Shown one piece after another: positions 35,282-44,284 of a DNA stretch of 64,000 nt. Every line of letters begins with the position of its first letter. Positions within the stretch are counted from its first letter, which is position 1. The stretch is taken from assembly GCA_050950345.1 (NCBI GenBank), contig JBMNHK010000002.1, positions 744,001-808,000 of the forward strand, given 5' to 3'. Both the position numbers and the translations under genes were made by a program. Origin of the DNA: Pelotomaculum_C sp050950345 (GTDB taxonomy: Bacteria; Bacillota; Desulfotomaculia; Desulfotomaculales; Pelotomaculaceae). The notes under the pieces are model-generated. The model searched no databases and was not told where the DNA came from. It worked only from the letters and a program-made list of their open reading frames with translations.

Positions 35282-35464
35282 GGTAAATACCTCCTTAATA
35301 GTTTTAACCTATTAGACAATAAACGTAAGGTTTCGGTTCGTTTGTACTGGAAATAATTCTCTCATGGGATCCTTTTTATAATCTGAGGCCAATAAACTAC
35401 TATTTTTTTGTTATTGCAGGGGATATAATTTAATACGGATTTAATCAAAAGGAAAGGTGTAACG

Positions 35465-35881
35465 ATGGTTAAGGGAAATACGACAACACATCTGCATACC
35501 GCCCGCTACATTACTATTGCGATGGATATAGCGGAGCGGGTATTAAATGGTGATTATAGAGAGGGGCAAAGGGTCTCGGGGCGTTCAACCCTTTCGGGGT
35601 TGTATAACGTTTCTCCTGAAACAGTGCGCCGGGCGCTTACACTGTTGCAGGAAGCGGGCGTAGTCAGAGTGCTGCCTGGGGCAGGCGTGCAGGTGAGTTC
35701 GGTAGATGCAGCCCGGGATTATCTGGCTGAAACAGGTCAGTATAAAATCATCAAGGAGATGCAGGAACATCTCGCCACAATGATCGCCGAGCGCAACGAG
35801 TTGAATTCCAGAATAGAACATCTGACCACTGAGTTGCTGGAGCATGTTTCCAGATTGGTGGCTACGAAACACAAAATATAA
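35465..35881 (+). CDS. Short GntR-family transcriptional regulator
   Basis: 138 residues. The N-terminal winged helix (MDIAERVLNGDYREGQRVSG ... LYNVSPETVRRALTLLQEAGVV) is a typical GntR head. The C-terminal part is short (about 60 residues) and predicted coiled-coil (YKIIKEMQEHLATMIAERN), with no room for a FadR or UTRA ligand domain. Such forms are often YtrA- or potassium-type regulators. ATG 35465 follows GAAAGGTG. A TATAAT at 35424-35429 may be its promoter. It is divergent from the secreted beta-propeller gene and may control it (inference). Confidence 0.8.
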   Translation: MVKGNTTTHLHTARYITIAMDIAERVLNGDYREGQRVSGRSTLSGLYNVSPETVRRALTLLQEAGVVRVLPGAGVQVSSVDAARDYLAETGQYKIIKEMQEHLATMIAERNELNSRIEHLTTELLEHVSRLVATKHKI

Positions 35882-35922
35882 GGCCTGTACTTATGTCTTA
35901 CTGCCCCCGACTGAAACGGCAG

Positions 35923-35951
35923 TTGACATACAGCAAGAGGACTCTTATAAT
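35923..35951 (+). promoter_or_regulatory. Consensus sigma-A promoter of the rib operon
   Basis: TTGACA (35923-35928), a 17-base spacer, TATAAT (35946-35951): a perfect match to the vegetative consensus. Transcription would start at about 35958, shortly before the FMN riboswitch. Confidence 0.9.
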
Positions 35952-35975
35952 GGTTTTACAAGAGAATAAGAAGAG

Positions 35976-36097
35976 ACCTTCAGGGATGGGTGTGATTCCC
36001 TACCGGCGGTATGGCTGAGAAGCCGAGCCCGCGAGCCCTAATCGGGCAGATCCGGTGAGATGCCGGAGCCGACAGTAAAGTCTGGATGGGAGAAGGT
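35976..36097 (+). promoter_or_regulatory. FMN riboswitch (RFN element)
   Basis: The conserved RFN blocks appear in order: CTTCAGGGATGGGTG, TTCCCTACCGGCGGT, AGCCCGCGA, GATCCGGTGAGATGCCGGAG, CCGACAGT and AGTCTGGATGGGAGAAG. The closing stem is ACCTTC (35976-35981) with GAAGGT (36092-36097). FMN binding should lower expression of the downstream riboflavin genes through the terminator at 36150. Confidence 0.97.
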
Positions 36098-36149
36098 GGA
36101 AGTAAGTTGGCCATGGAAATACATTTGGCAGGTTTACCTATGATATCCA

Positions 36150-36185
36150 AAGACCCTGAAGCATTCGTACAGGGTCTTATTTAAT
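36150..36185 (+). terminator. Riboswitch-controlled terminator before ribD
   Basis: AAGACCCTG (36150-36158), loop of 11, CAGGGTCTT (36170-36178), then ATTTAATTT. It is placed between the RFN aptamer and ribD, as expected for transcriptional FMN control. An alternative antiterminator pairing was not worked out. Confidence 0.85.
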
Positions 36186-36219
36186 TTGGTCCATTATGTC
36201 AGTGAGAGTGAAGTCGTCA

Positions 36220-37326
36220 ATGGATAAAATAGATCATAACTATATGAAGTTAGCCCTCCAGCTGGCCGCCAGGGCGCAAGGCCGTACCAGTCCCAATCCT
36301 CTAGTAGGCGCGGTGATTGTTTCTGATAACCGCATTGTAGGGCGTGGTTATCATCAGAAAGCGGGCACACCCCATGCTGAAATACACGCTCTCAACGAGG
36401 CCGGAGCCGCAGCCAGGGGGGGCACCCTTTATGTAAATTTAGAACCCTGCAGTCATTTCGGGCGTACCGGCCCATGTTGTGAAGCGGTGATTGAAGCCGG
36501 TATAGCTAAAGTGGTGGTGGCCATGGCCGATCCCAATCCCCTGGTGGCAGGGCAGGGACTGAAGAGACTGTCTGAGGCAGGCATTGATGTAGAATTGGGA
36601 ATCATGGAAGAAGAAGCTCGCCGTTTAAACGAGGTCTTTATCAAGTATATTAATACCCGTCTGCCTTTTGTTGTTGTCAAAGCGGCCGTTAGCCTTGATG
36701 GCAAAATCGCTACCCGCACTGGTAAGTCCCAATGGATTACCGGTCCTGAGGCCAGAGCTTACGGGCACCAGCTGAGAAACAGATATGACGCCATCATGGT
36801 GGGTGTAGGAACGGTTTTAGCCGATGACCCGTCGTTAACCACCAGGTTGCCTGGCCCCAGTCGTGATCCTGTACGGATTATTCTTGACAGCCAGGGCAGA
36901 ACCCCGCCGGGGGCTAAAGTATTAAACCAGCAATCTGACGCGCCAACCCTGATTGCAGTTACCCGGGAGGCTCCCCGGAAACGGCTCTTAGCTCTGCGTG
37001 AAGCAGGGGCCGAGATATTGGTAGTCAGCAAGGGACCGCGTGTCGACCTGGTTGAATTGATGAAGCTGCTGGGGGCCAGAGAAATTACCTCGATTTTGCT
37101 GGAAGGGGGGGGCACTGTACACAGTGCCGCTCTGGAAGCCGGGATAGTGGATAAAGTATGCTGGTTCATCGCCCCTAAGATTATCGGTGGCGACGGGGCA
37201 CCCGGGGCGGTAGGCGGATTAGGTGTTGATGATCCCGATGAGGCAGTGCAACTTGAGCGGGTGCGTATGAAGTGTTTGGGCGAAGATTTTTGCCTTGAAG
37301 GGTATATTAAATATCGAGGTGGATAA
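36220..37326 (+). CDS. ribD: Riboflavin deaminase-reductase RibD
   Basis: Bifunctional enzyme for the second and third steps of riboflavin synthesis. The N-terminal cytidine-deaminase-like domain carries zinc motifs HAEIHAL and EPCSHFGRTGPCCEA. The C-terminal reductase domain (from about residue 145) includes VVVKAAVSLDGKIAT and ILLEGGGTV. I prefer ATG 36220, giving MDKIDHNYMKLALQLAARAQ like other RibD proteins; ATG 36196 is an in-frame alternative. Neither has a strong Shine-Dalgarno, so the start is uncertain. First gene after the FMN riboswitch. Confidence 0.94.
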   Translation: MDKIDHNYMKLALQLAARAQGRTSPNPLVGAVIVSDNRIVGRGYHQKAGTPHAEIHALNEAGAAARGGTLYVNLEPCSHFGRTGPCCEAVIEAGIAKVVVAMADPNPLVAGQGLKRLSEAGIDVELGIMEEEARRLNEVFIKYINTRLPFVVVKAAVSLDGKIATRTGKSQWITGPEARAYGHQLRNRYDAIMVGVGTVLADDPSLTTRLPGPSRDPVRIILDSQGRTPPGAKVLNQQSDAPTLIAVTREAPRKRLLALREAGAEILVVSKGPRVDLVELMKLLGAREITSILLEGGGTVHSAALEAGIVDKVCWFIAPKIIGGDGAPGAVGGLGVDDPDEAVQLERVRMKCLGEDFCLEGYIKYRGG

Positions 37327-37328
37327 GT

Positions 37329-37979
37329 TTGTTTACCGGAATTATTGAAGAAATTGGTGTGCTGCGCGGCATTAAGCGCGGTTCTGATTCGGCCCAGCTG
37401 GTCATCGAAGCGGCAAAAGTATTGGAAGACAGCCGGATTGGTGACAGCATTGCTGTTAACGGGGTTTGCTTGACCGCAGTTAGTTTTGAGCAGGGCCTGT
37501 TTACCGCTGATGTAATGTCGGAGACACTGGCAAAATCCAACCTGGGCTTGTTACGCAGCGGTGACAGGGTCAACCTGGAAAGGGCATTGCGATTGGGGGA
37601 CAGGCTTGGCGGGCATCTGGTCAGCGGTCATATCGACGGTGTCGGAACGATTACCGGCTTGGCTAAAAAGGACATAGCCACCCTGGTTACGGTGAGTGCT
37701 CCCCGGGAGATAATGAGGTACATGATCAAGAAAGGTTCGGTGGCCATTGACGGTACCAGCCTTACTATAGTTGATGTAGAAACAGGATCTTTTCAGGTTT
37801 CTTTGATTCCCCATACTGCCAAAGCAACGGTTCTTGGGCAGAAAAAAGAAGGGGATACCGTTAATTTAGAGGCTGACATTATAGGAAAGTATGTGGAAAA
37901 GCTGCTCGCCCCTAAAGAAGAAATGCGGCAGGAGTCCAGGCTGAATTTGAGTTTCTTATCCGAACATGGTTTTTTATAA
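37329..37979 (+). CDS. ribE: Riboflavin synthase alpha chain
   Basis: Dismutates two 6,7-dimethyl-8-ribityllumazine molecules into riboflavin. 216 residues with two homologous lumazine-binding repeats, beginning MFTGIIEEIGVL, with VNGVCLTAV in the first and IDGTSLTIVDV in the second. The start is TTG 37329, two bases after the ribD stop, with ATCGAGGTGG upstream. Confidence 0.95.
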   Translation: MFTGIIEEIGVLRGIKRGSDSAQLVIEAAKVLEDSRIGDSIAVNGVCLTAVSFEQGLFTADVMSETLAKSNLGLLRSGDRVNLERALRLGDRLGGHLVSGHIDGVGTITGLAKKDIATLVTVSAPREIMRYMIKKGSVAIDGTSLTIVDVETGSFQVSLIPHTAKATVLGQKKEGDTVNLEADIIGKYVEKLLAPKEEMRQESRLNLSFLSEHGFL

Positions 37980-37996
37980 ATTAAGGAGGCTGTATC

Positions 37997-39220
37997 ATGA
38001 AATTTAGCACTATAGCTGAAGCCATTGAGGACATCAAACAAGGGAAAATGATCATCGCCATTGATGACGAAGACAGGGAGAACGAAGGCGACCTGATTAT
38101 GGCGGCGGAAAAGGTGACGCCGGAAGCAATTAATTTTATGATCACCAATGCCCGGGGACTGGTCTGTCTGCCCATCGCCGGACAGCGTCTGGATGAACTG
38201 GATTTACCGGCCATGGTTACCAATAATACTGATAACCACGAGACGGCTTTTACTGTTTCCATAGACTACAAAGATACAACTACCGGCATCTCGGCACATG
38301 AAAGAGCCATGACCGTGCAAGCAGTACTTAATCCTGCTACCAAGCCCGCTGATTTGCGGCGGCCCGGCCACATATTTCCCCTGCGGGCCAAAGAGGGTGG
38401 GGTTTTAAGGCGCACCGGCCATACTGAAGCAGCCGTGGATCTGGCAAGAATGGCAGGTTTGTACCCAGCCGGGGTTATCTGTGAAATTATGAATGAAGAC
38501 GGAACCATGGCCCGGACGCCGGAATTAATGGAGTTTGCAAAGCTGCATGGCTTGAAGATTATCACGATTGCCGACTTGATTCAGTACCGGCGGCACAATG
38601 AGCGGCTTATCCGCAGAGTGGATACGGCCAGGATGCCGACTAGGTTTGGTGAATTTACTGCCGTAGCTTATGAAAGTATTTTGGACGGCAAAGGGCATAT
38701 AGCGCTGGTCATGGGGGAGCTAGCCCAGCATGAGGCGCCGCTGGTGCGAGTGCACTCCGAGTGTTTGACTGGTGACGTATTTGGCTCTTCGCGGTGTGAT
38801 TGCGGTGAACAGCTGGCCCGCGCTATGGAGATGATTGCCCGGGAAGGCGTCGGTGTGCTGCTTTATATGCGGCAGGAGGGGCGCGGTATTGGGCTCTTGA
38901 ATAAAATTAGAGCCTATCATCTGCAGGACAAAGGCAGGGATACGGTAGAAGCGAACCTGGAGTTGGGATTCCCAGCCGATTTGAGAGACTATGGTTTGGG
39001 CGCTCAGATCTTGACCGATTTGGGATTGCGAAAAATCAGGCTGATGACCAACAACCCGCGTAAGATTGCCGGCCTGGAAGGGCATGGCCTGGATGTTGTT
39101 GAACGGGTGCCGATTGAAATAAAGCCGGGTAACTCCAACAGTTTTTATCTTCACACTAAACAGAGAAAGATGGGTCATCTTCTGACATTAAGCGATAAAG
39201 AAAAATCTAATGTTCAATAA
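37997..39220 (+). CDS. ribBA: Bifunctional DHBP synthase / GTP cyclohydrolase II
   Basis: The N-terminal half makes 3,4-dihydroxy-2-butanone 4-phosphate from ribulose 5-phosphate (DDEDRENEGDLI, HTEAAVDLARMAGL). The C-terminal half opens GTP (SRCDCGEQLARAM zinc site, MRQEGRGIGLLNKI). 407 residues, normal for the fusion. The start is ATG 37997 after TTAAGGAGGCTG. It supplies both precursors to the other rib enzymes. Confidence 0.95.
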   Translation: MKFSTIAEAIEDIKQGKMIIAIDDEDRENEGDLIMAAEKVTPEAINFMITNARGLVCLPIAGQRLDELDLPAMVTNNTDNHETAFTVSIDYKDTTTGISAHERAMTVQAVLNPATKPADLRRPGHIFPLRAKEGGVLRRTGHTEAAVDLARMAGLYPAGVICEIMNEDGTMARTPELMEFAKLHGLKIITIADLIQYRRHNERLIRRVDTARMPTRFGEFTAVAYESILDGKGHIALVMGELAQHEAPLVRVHSECLTGDVFGSSRCDCGEQLARAMEMIAREGVGVLLYMRQEGRGIGLLNKIRAYHLQDKGRDTVEANLELGFPADLRDYGLGAQILTDLGLRKIRLMTNNPRKIAGLEGHGLDVVERVPIEIKPGNSNSFYLHTKQRKMGHLLTLSDKEKSNVQ

Positions 39221-39242
39221 AAAGCTATGAGGAGGACTATTG

Positions 39243-39713
39243 ATGCCAAAAATTTACGAGGGACACCTATTAGGTCAGGGTTTAAAATTCGGTATTGTAG
39301 CCGGACGTTTTAATGAATTTATCACCAATAAACTGTTGAGCGGCGCGTTGGATGCCTTGAAGCGCCACGGCGTTGCTGATGAGGATATAGAAGTGGCCTG
39401 GGTTCCCGGCGCTTTTGAATTACCCCTGGTGGCAAGTAAAATGACCAATTCAGGCAAATATGACGCGGTTCTCTGTTTGGGGGCAGTAATTCGTGGGGCC
39501 ACCCCACACTTTGATTATGTTTCCAGTGAAGTGACCAAAGGGGTAGCCAAGGTAGGTCTGGATAGCGGTGTTCCCACCATATTTGGGGTGATTACAGCCG
39601 ACAACATTGAACAGGCCATAGAACGGGCCGGCACCAAGGCCGGTAATAAGGGCTGGGACGCAGCGGTGACCGGCATTGAAATGGCCAACTTGTTGCGACA
39701 TATAGATGGTTGA
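39243..39713 (+). CDS. ribH: 6,7-dimethyl-8-ribityllumazine synthase
   Basis: Condenses the two precursors to lumazine; forms 60-mer capsids in many Firmicutes. 156 residues with VAGRFNEFITNKLL, VPGAFELPLVASKM and CLGAVIRGATPHFDYV. ATG 39243 follows GAGGAGGACTATTG. It ends the riboflavin operon; a terminator is found about 240 bases later. Confidence 0.95.
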   Translation: MPKIYEGHLLGQGLKFGIVAGRFNEFITNKLLSGALDALKRHGVADEDIEVAWVPGAFELPLVASKMTNSGKYDAVLCLGAVIRGATPHFDYVSSEVTKGVAKVGLDSGVPTIFGVITADNIEQAIERAGTKAGNKGWDAAVTGIEMANLLRHIDG

Positions 39714-39790
39714 TAACTGTATCAGATAGACAAGCTTTAATGGCAGAGGTGCTGCCAGAAAAAGATGTTTATCGACTGTCATTAAGGGGG

Positions 39791-39872
39791 CGGCTTCAGC
39801 AAGCAAAAACTGCTGAAGCCGTACTCCTGTTGATATGAGCGGTTTAACATCTCCAGCTGAAGACAAAGCTGG
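39791..39872. repeat. Two inverted repeats downstream of ribH
   Basis: CGGCTTCAGCA (39791-39801) pairs perfectly with TGCTGAAGCCG (39811-39821), an 11-bp stem with a 9-base loop. A second, weaker pair is CCAGCT (39853-39858) with AGCTGG (39867-39872). Neither has a T-run. The 283-base gap between ribH and rpmB holds only these and the terminator at 39955. Confidence 0.6.
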
Positions 39873-39954
39873 GAATTAGATGGCAAATATATGATATGAT
39901 ATAAAAGAGTGCATCCAGGGTAGCCAGTCAGTCAATGTTGCCGGGCAGATAATA

Positions 39955-39978
39955 AAAAACGGCTCAACGGCCGTTTTT
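39955..39978. terminator. Bidirectional terminator for ribH and rpmB
   Basis: AAAAACGGC (39955-39963), loop of 6, GCCGTTTTT (39970-39978). With A and T tails on both sides it can stop transcription in either direction. It lies 18 bases beyond the rpmB stop (minus) and also serves the plus strand. Confidence 0.85.
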
Positions 39979-39996
39979 AAACCAGCTTACCAATAT

Positions 39997-40188
39997 TTAT
40001 ATAGCACGTTGTACCTTACCGCTTCTCAAGCAGCGGGTGCACACCAGCACTCTTCGCGGACTACCATCTACGATGGCTTTGATGCGCTGCAGGTTGGGCA
40101 TCCAGGTCCTTTTAGTACGAATATGTGAGTGGCTAATTTTCATGCCAACGGTAACGCCTTTGCCGCAAACGGCACACTTTTTTGCCAT
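39997..40188 (-). CDS. rpmB: 50S ribosomal protein L28
   Basis: 63 residues: MAKKCAVCGKGVTVG, then SHSHIRTKRTWMPN and VLVCTRCLRSGKV. It is the zinc-binding form with two CxxC pairs. The start is the ATG ending at 40188, preceded by GGAGGTGGTTATCT on the minus strand; a longer frame adds nine unsupported residues. In B. subtilis rpmB lies near rpe and spoVM; no spoVM-like ORF was seen here. Confidence 0.95.
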   Translation of the reverse strand: MAKKCAVCGKGVTVGMKISHSHIRTKRTWMPNLQRIKAIVDGSPRRVLVCTRCLRSGKVQRAI

Positions 40189-40290
40189 AGATAACCACCT
40201 CCTTTGCATCACCACTACATTCTAACAAAAAACATATGCTGCTGCAAGGGTAGGTTCGCTAAATTCCACTTAATTTCCGAAAGGTAGGAT

Positions 40291-42360
40291 ATGTCTGCAG
40301 AACTTTTTGCCAAGCCAGTACAATTTCTCAAAATGATCGGGCCGCGCCGCGCCTCTGCGATGCAAAAACTGGGCATTTTTACGGTGCGGGATCTTTTGTA
40401 TCATTTCCCCAGGCGTTACGAGGATCGCACCAGGTTGTTGCCGGCCAGCGCCTGCAGACATGGTGAGGTGGCGACCCTGCGGGGCACCGTATTGGCCGGA
40501 CAGGATTTAAAGCCCCGGCGTGGTTTGACTGTTACCAAGCTGGCGGTGCAGGATGAGATGGGGATATTTTATGCGGTATGGTTTAACCAGCCCTTTATTA
40601 AGAAAATCTTGCGACCTGGGGCTAAGCTCTTCGTTACCGGTAAGGTTGATCGCGGTTTCGGGCCGGTCCAGGTTATGGTGGAGGATTATGAGGTTTTCAA
40701 TGGCCAGGATCCCCTTAGCGCAGGCAGGCTTGTCCCTGTTTACGCCCTTACCGGTTCATTAAATCAGCGCCTGTTGCGGGCGGTGATCAAGTCAGTTTTA
40801 GAGGAAGTTGATGCACAGGCGGAGTTTTTGCCAGTCTGGTTGCTGAAGAAATACAACCTGCCAGTTTATAAAGAAGCTCTGTCCAATATGCATTTTCCTG
40901 AAAGCAAGGAGGAGCAGTCGTCAGCCAGACGGCGCTTTGTCTTTGAAGAGTTGATCTTTTTGCAATTAACCCTGGCCGCGCGAAGGAACACCGTTGTGTC
41001 CCGGGCCAAGAAGTATCGATGCCTGCCGGGCGGCCGCCTGACGGGGGACTTTATTGACACACTCCCTTACCGCCTTACGCCGGAGCAGTCCAAAGTATGG
41101 GCGGAGATCGCGGCCGATATGGAATCTCCAGCGCCAATGCAGCGACTTCTCCAGGGCGACGTAGGAGCGGGTAAGACGGTAGTAGCCATGCTGGCACTAA
41201 TCAAAGCAGTAGAAAACGGCTTGCAGGGCGCATTAATGGCGCCCACTGAGATTCTGGCCGAACAGCACTACCTGGTGATGAAGAGAGCATTGGAGCCTTT
41301 AGGAGTGGCCACAGGCATCCTGACCGGCAGTACTGCAAAAAAAGAAAAACAATTACTGCTGCAGAGACTCTCTGATGGTGATTTAAAAATTCTGGTGGGT
41401 ACCCATGCGCTGATCCAGCAAGATGTGGATTTTAAAAAGCTGGGCCTGGTTGTAATTGATGAGCAGCACCGCTTTGGGGTGCGGCAGAGGGCGGCTTTGC
41501 AGTATAAGGGCGGTTACCCTGATACCCTGGTGATGACTGCCACTCCGATTCCGCGCACCCTGGCCTTGACCCTCTATGGCGATCTGGATGTTTCGGTGAT
41601 CAGCCAGCTGCCGCCAGGGAGGCTGCCGGTCAAGACCTACGCTATCTTGCCCGGCGCCCTGTTCAAAGCTTATAAAATGGCTCATCAACAGCTGCAACAG
41701 GGTCGCCAGGTATATATAGTCTGCCCCCTGGTGGAAGAGTCGGAAAAAAGCGATTTACAGGCCGCTGCCGAAATCGCTGAGCAGCTGGCGACCGGAGAAT
41801 TCCGTGACTATAGGGTGGAACTTCTGCACGGCAGGTTGCGTCCGGCAGAAAAAGAGGACATAATGACTGCCTTTAGAGATGGTGAGATCGATGTGCTGGT
41901 GTCAACCACAGTCATCGAGGTGGGCGTAGATGTGTCCAACGCCACCATGATGATCGTACTCGATGCCGATCGTTTCGGTCTGGCCCAACTGCACCAGCTT
42001 AGAGGCCGTGTCGGCCGTGGTGCTCATCAATCCTACTGTATTTTAGTCGCTAACCCCAGGACGGATGACGGTAAAGCCCGCTTAAGGGCGATGACCCAAA
42101 ACAGTGACGGCTTTGCCCTGGCAGAAGAGGATCTGCGCCTCAGGGGCCCCGGTGAATTTCAAGGTACCCGCCAGTCCGGGCTGCCGGAAATGAAAGTGGC
42201 TGATTTACTGCGGGATGCCGAAGCTTGCCAGCTTGCCCGCCAGGAGGCCTTTAGCCTTATTGCAGCCGACCCCAGTCTGAAAAGTCCTGAAAACAGACTG
42301 CTGGCTGCCGAGATAAAAGCCAGGTATGGCAGGTTGGGCGGTTATATTGGGATTGGTTGA
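40291..42360 (+). CDS. recG: ATP-dependent DNA helicase RecG
   Basis: Branch-migration helicase acting on stalled forks and Holliday junctions. 689 residues: an N-terminal wedge/OB domain (about 60-160), then Walker A GDVGAGKTVVAM, DEQHRFGVRQRAAL, TATPIPRTLAL and LRGRVGRGAHQSYC. The start is ATG 40291; a weak GAAAGG site precedes it. The stop touches the end of the convergent TIGR00266 gene. recG-rsmD-coaD often adjoin; here several accessory genes separate recG from rsmD. Confidence 0.95.
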   Translation: MSAELFAKPVQFLKMIGPRRASAMQKLGIFTVRDLLYHFPRRYEDRTRLLPASACRHGEVATLRGTVLAGQDLKPRRGLTVTKLAVQDEMGIFYAVWFNQPFIKKILRPGAKLFVTGKVDRGFGPVQVMVEDYEVFNGQDPLSAGRLVPVYALTGSLNQRLLRAVIKSVLEEVDAQAEFLPVWLLKKYNLPVYKEALSNMHFPESKEEQSSARRRFVFEELIFLQLTLAARRNTVVSRAKKYRCLPGGRLTGDFIDTLPYRLTPEQSKVWAEIAADMESPAPMQRLLQGDVGAGKTVVAMLALIKAVENGLQGALMAPTEILAEQHYLVMKRALEPLGVATGILTGSTAKKEKQLLLQRLSDGDLKILVGTHALIQQDVDFKKLGLVVIDEQHRFGVRQRAALQYKGGYPDTLVMTATPIPRTLALTLYGDLDVSVISQLPPGRLPVKTYAILPGALFKAYKMAHQQLQQGRQVYIVCPLVEESEKSDLQAAAEIAEQLATGEFRDYRVELLHGRLRPAEKEDIMTAFRDGEIDVLVSTTVIEVGVDVSNATMMIVLDADRFGLAQLHQLRGRVGRGAHQSYCILVANPRTDDGKARLRAMTQNSDGFALAEEDLRLRGPGEFQGTRQSGLPEMKVADLLRDAEACQLARQEAFSLIAADPSLKSPENRLLAAEIKARYGRLGGYIGIG

Positions 42361-43155
42361 TCAGTCGTTGTCGCCCCCCAGTATGCCTCCCAATATGCCC
42401 CCGCCTAAAATACCTGCTCCTAAACCGCCGATACCCCTGTGTTCATCTTTTTGCTGATAGCGTGAGGCAGCTACGATCCGGTCTGCCAGGCGGGAAAAGG
42501 GCAGGCTTTGCAAGTAAACCAGCCCAGGGCCCTTTAACTGTGCCAGGAAAATGCCTTCTCCTCCAAACAGCGCGTTTTTAAAGCCGCCGACAAACTTGAT
42601 GTCGTAATCAACCGAAGGTGCAAAAGCTACCAGGCAGCCGGTATCGACCCGTAAAACCTCTCCTGGCGCCAGATCTTTCTTAATGATGGTACCCCCGGCG
42701 TGCACCAGGGCCAGACCTTGGCCGGAAAGCCGCTGCAGGATGAAGCCCTCGCCACCGAACAACCCGGCCCCGAGTCTTTTGGTAAAAGCGATGTCAATGT
42801 CGATGCCTTTGGCAGCGCAAAGGAAGGAATCTTTTTGACACAAAAAAGTGCCTCCCAATTGATCCAGATGCAGCGGTATGATTTTGCCAGGGTAGGGTGC
42901 CCCAAAGTAAACACGGGATTTGCCGCGGCCGTTGTTCAAGAAAGTGGTTATGAAAAAGCTTTCACCGGTCAGCATCCTTTTAAATCCTTTAAAAATGCCA
43001 CCTTCCGCTCCTGTCTGCATCTCAATGCCGCCTTCCATTAACATCATGGCTCCTGCTTCCGCCCGGACTCCTTCGCCGGGATCCAGTTCAATTTCAACGC
43101 ACTGCATATCGTCCCCAAAGATCTTATAGTCGATTATGTCAACGGCCATTTCCAT
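42361..43155 (-). CDS. TIGR00266 / AIM24-family protein
   Basis: 264 residues of a TIGR00266-type beta-helical fold: IDYKIFGDDMQCVEIELDPGEGVRAEAGAMM, FFITTFLNN, and a Gly-rich C-terminus GAGILGGGILGGILGGDND. The cellular role is unknown; members form trimeric barrels related to the tryptophan RNA-binding attenuation fold (recollection). ATG 43155 is on the minus strand with GGGAGG upstream; ATG 43149 is also possible. The stop abuts that of recG. Confidence 0.87.
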   Translation of the reverse strand: MEMAVDIIDYKIFGDDMQCVEIELDPGEGVRAEAGAMMLMEGGIEMQTGAEGGIFKGFKRMLTGESFFITTFLNNGRGKSRVYFGAPYPGKIIPLHLDQLGGTFLCQKDSFLCAAKGIDIDIAFTKRLGAGLFGGEGFILQRLSGQGLALVHAGGTIIKKDLAPGEVLRVDTGCLVAFAPSVDYDIKFVGGFKNALFGGEGIFLAQLKGPGLVYLQSLPFSRLADRIVAASRYQQKDEHRGIGGLGAGILGGGILGGILGGDND

Positions 43156-43326
43156 ACCTCCCGAATTGGTTGTTATCTTCTTGAAAAATTCACTCAGTTG
43201 TCCTGTTTTCCTGCTACCCTGATATCATCCGGTAAAATTTTGTCGACCCGGATATGATGTAATATACTTTAAGATACGATTATGATAAATAATAATCACA
43301 ACTGCATTGTAAAAGAGGTGCTGCCC

Positions 43327-44040
43327 ATGCAAAAAGTTCAGGCTGTCAAAGAGGAGCTGGCGCAATATCAGGATCCGCAGAAAGCCGAGTTTTTACTAAG
43401 GTATTTCAAAGCTACACCAGGTGGTTATGGAGAGGGTGACAGCTTCATTGGTGTTAAAGTGCCATATCAAAGGAAAGTGGCCAGAAAGTTTTATAAAAAT
43501 GTAACCCTGGAGGATATTGAAACCCTGTTAAGAGAGCCGGTACATGAATATCGTTTAACAGCAATATTCTTGCTGGTCCTCAAATATGAAAAAGCCCGCT
43601 CTGAAGAAGAGAAGAAGTCAATTGTCGATTTGTATCTGAACAATTGCTCGTATGTAAATAATTGGGATTTAGTAGACGCTTCTGCCGAGTATATCCTGGG
43701 GCCTTATTTACTTGAACGGGACAGAGAAATCCTTTATCGCTTTGCCCGCTCAGGGCACCTTTGGCAGCAGAGAATTGCAGTTATGACCACTCATTACTTT
43801 ATTCGTAACGGGCAGTTTGAGGATACTTTTAATATTGCTTCCATTCTATTAAAGCATGAACATGATTTAATCCACAAAGCCGTAGGCTGGATGCTGAGGG
43901 AAGTGGGCAAACGTGATTTTGAGGCGGCGTTTAATTTTCTTAAGGAGCATTACCGGGAAATGCCCCGTACCATGTTGCGGTACGCCATAGAGAAGTATGA
44001 TGAGGAATTGAGGCAGAAGTTTTTGAAGGGTCAGGTTTAG
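43327..44040 (+). CDS. DNA alkylation repair protein (AlkD-like)
   Basis: 237 residues of HEAT-like helical repeats, as in AlkD glycosylases: FLLRYFKATPGGYGEGDSFIGVKVPYQRK, NNWDLVDASAEYILGPYL and KHEHDLIHKAVGWMLREVGK. AlkD removes bulky cationic alkyl-purines without base flipping; many homologues in Firmicutes are untested. ATG 43327 is chosen behind GAGGTG; the longer frame from 43282 lacks a ribosome site. Confidence 0.85.
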   Translation: MQKVQAVKEELAQYQDPQKAEFLLRYFKATPGGYGEGDSFIGVKVPYQRKVARKFYKNVTLEDIETLLREPVHEYRLTAIFLLVLKYEKARSEEEKKSIVDLYLNNCSYVNNWDLVDASAEYILGPYLLERDREILYRFARSGHLWQQRIAVMTTHYFIRNGQFEDTFNIASILLKHEHDLIHKAVGWMLREVGKRDFEAAFNFLKEHYREMPRTMLRYAIEKYDEELRQKFLKGQV

Positions 44041-44284
44041 TCTAATTGGTGGCAAACAGGTAAGATAAGCACACTATTGCAATATAACTTTGACGCAACT
44101 ACAACTTGAGCCTGTCGTATACACAGGCGGGCCCGGTAGTTCTCTGGCGAGCAAATTATAAATATAACAAATCAGCAATAATAAATAGATAAAATTATCA
44201 AATAATCAACGGGAAACCTTCAATGATAAACTTACGAGAAAATATGATAAAATATACCAAAATCATTTGGAGGAGAGGAAGTAT

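Noticed and set aside
39714..40290. Possible spoVM near rpmB
   Set aside because: I looked for the short amphipathic SpoVM peptide around rpmB and after rpe and saw no matching frame.
44041..44284. Riboswitch before the ABC transporter operon
   Set aside because: The GC-rich patch at about 44108-44150 suggested structure, but no TPP, cobalamin or other consensus could be found.
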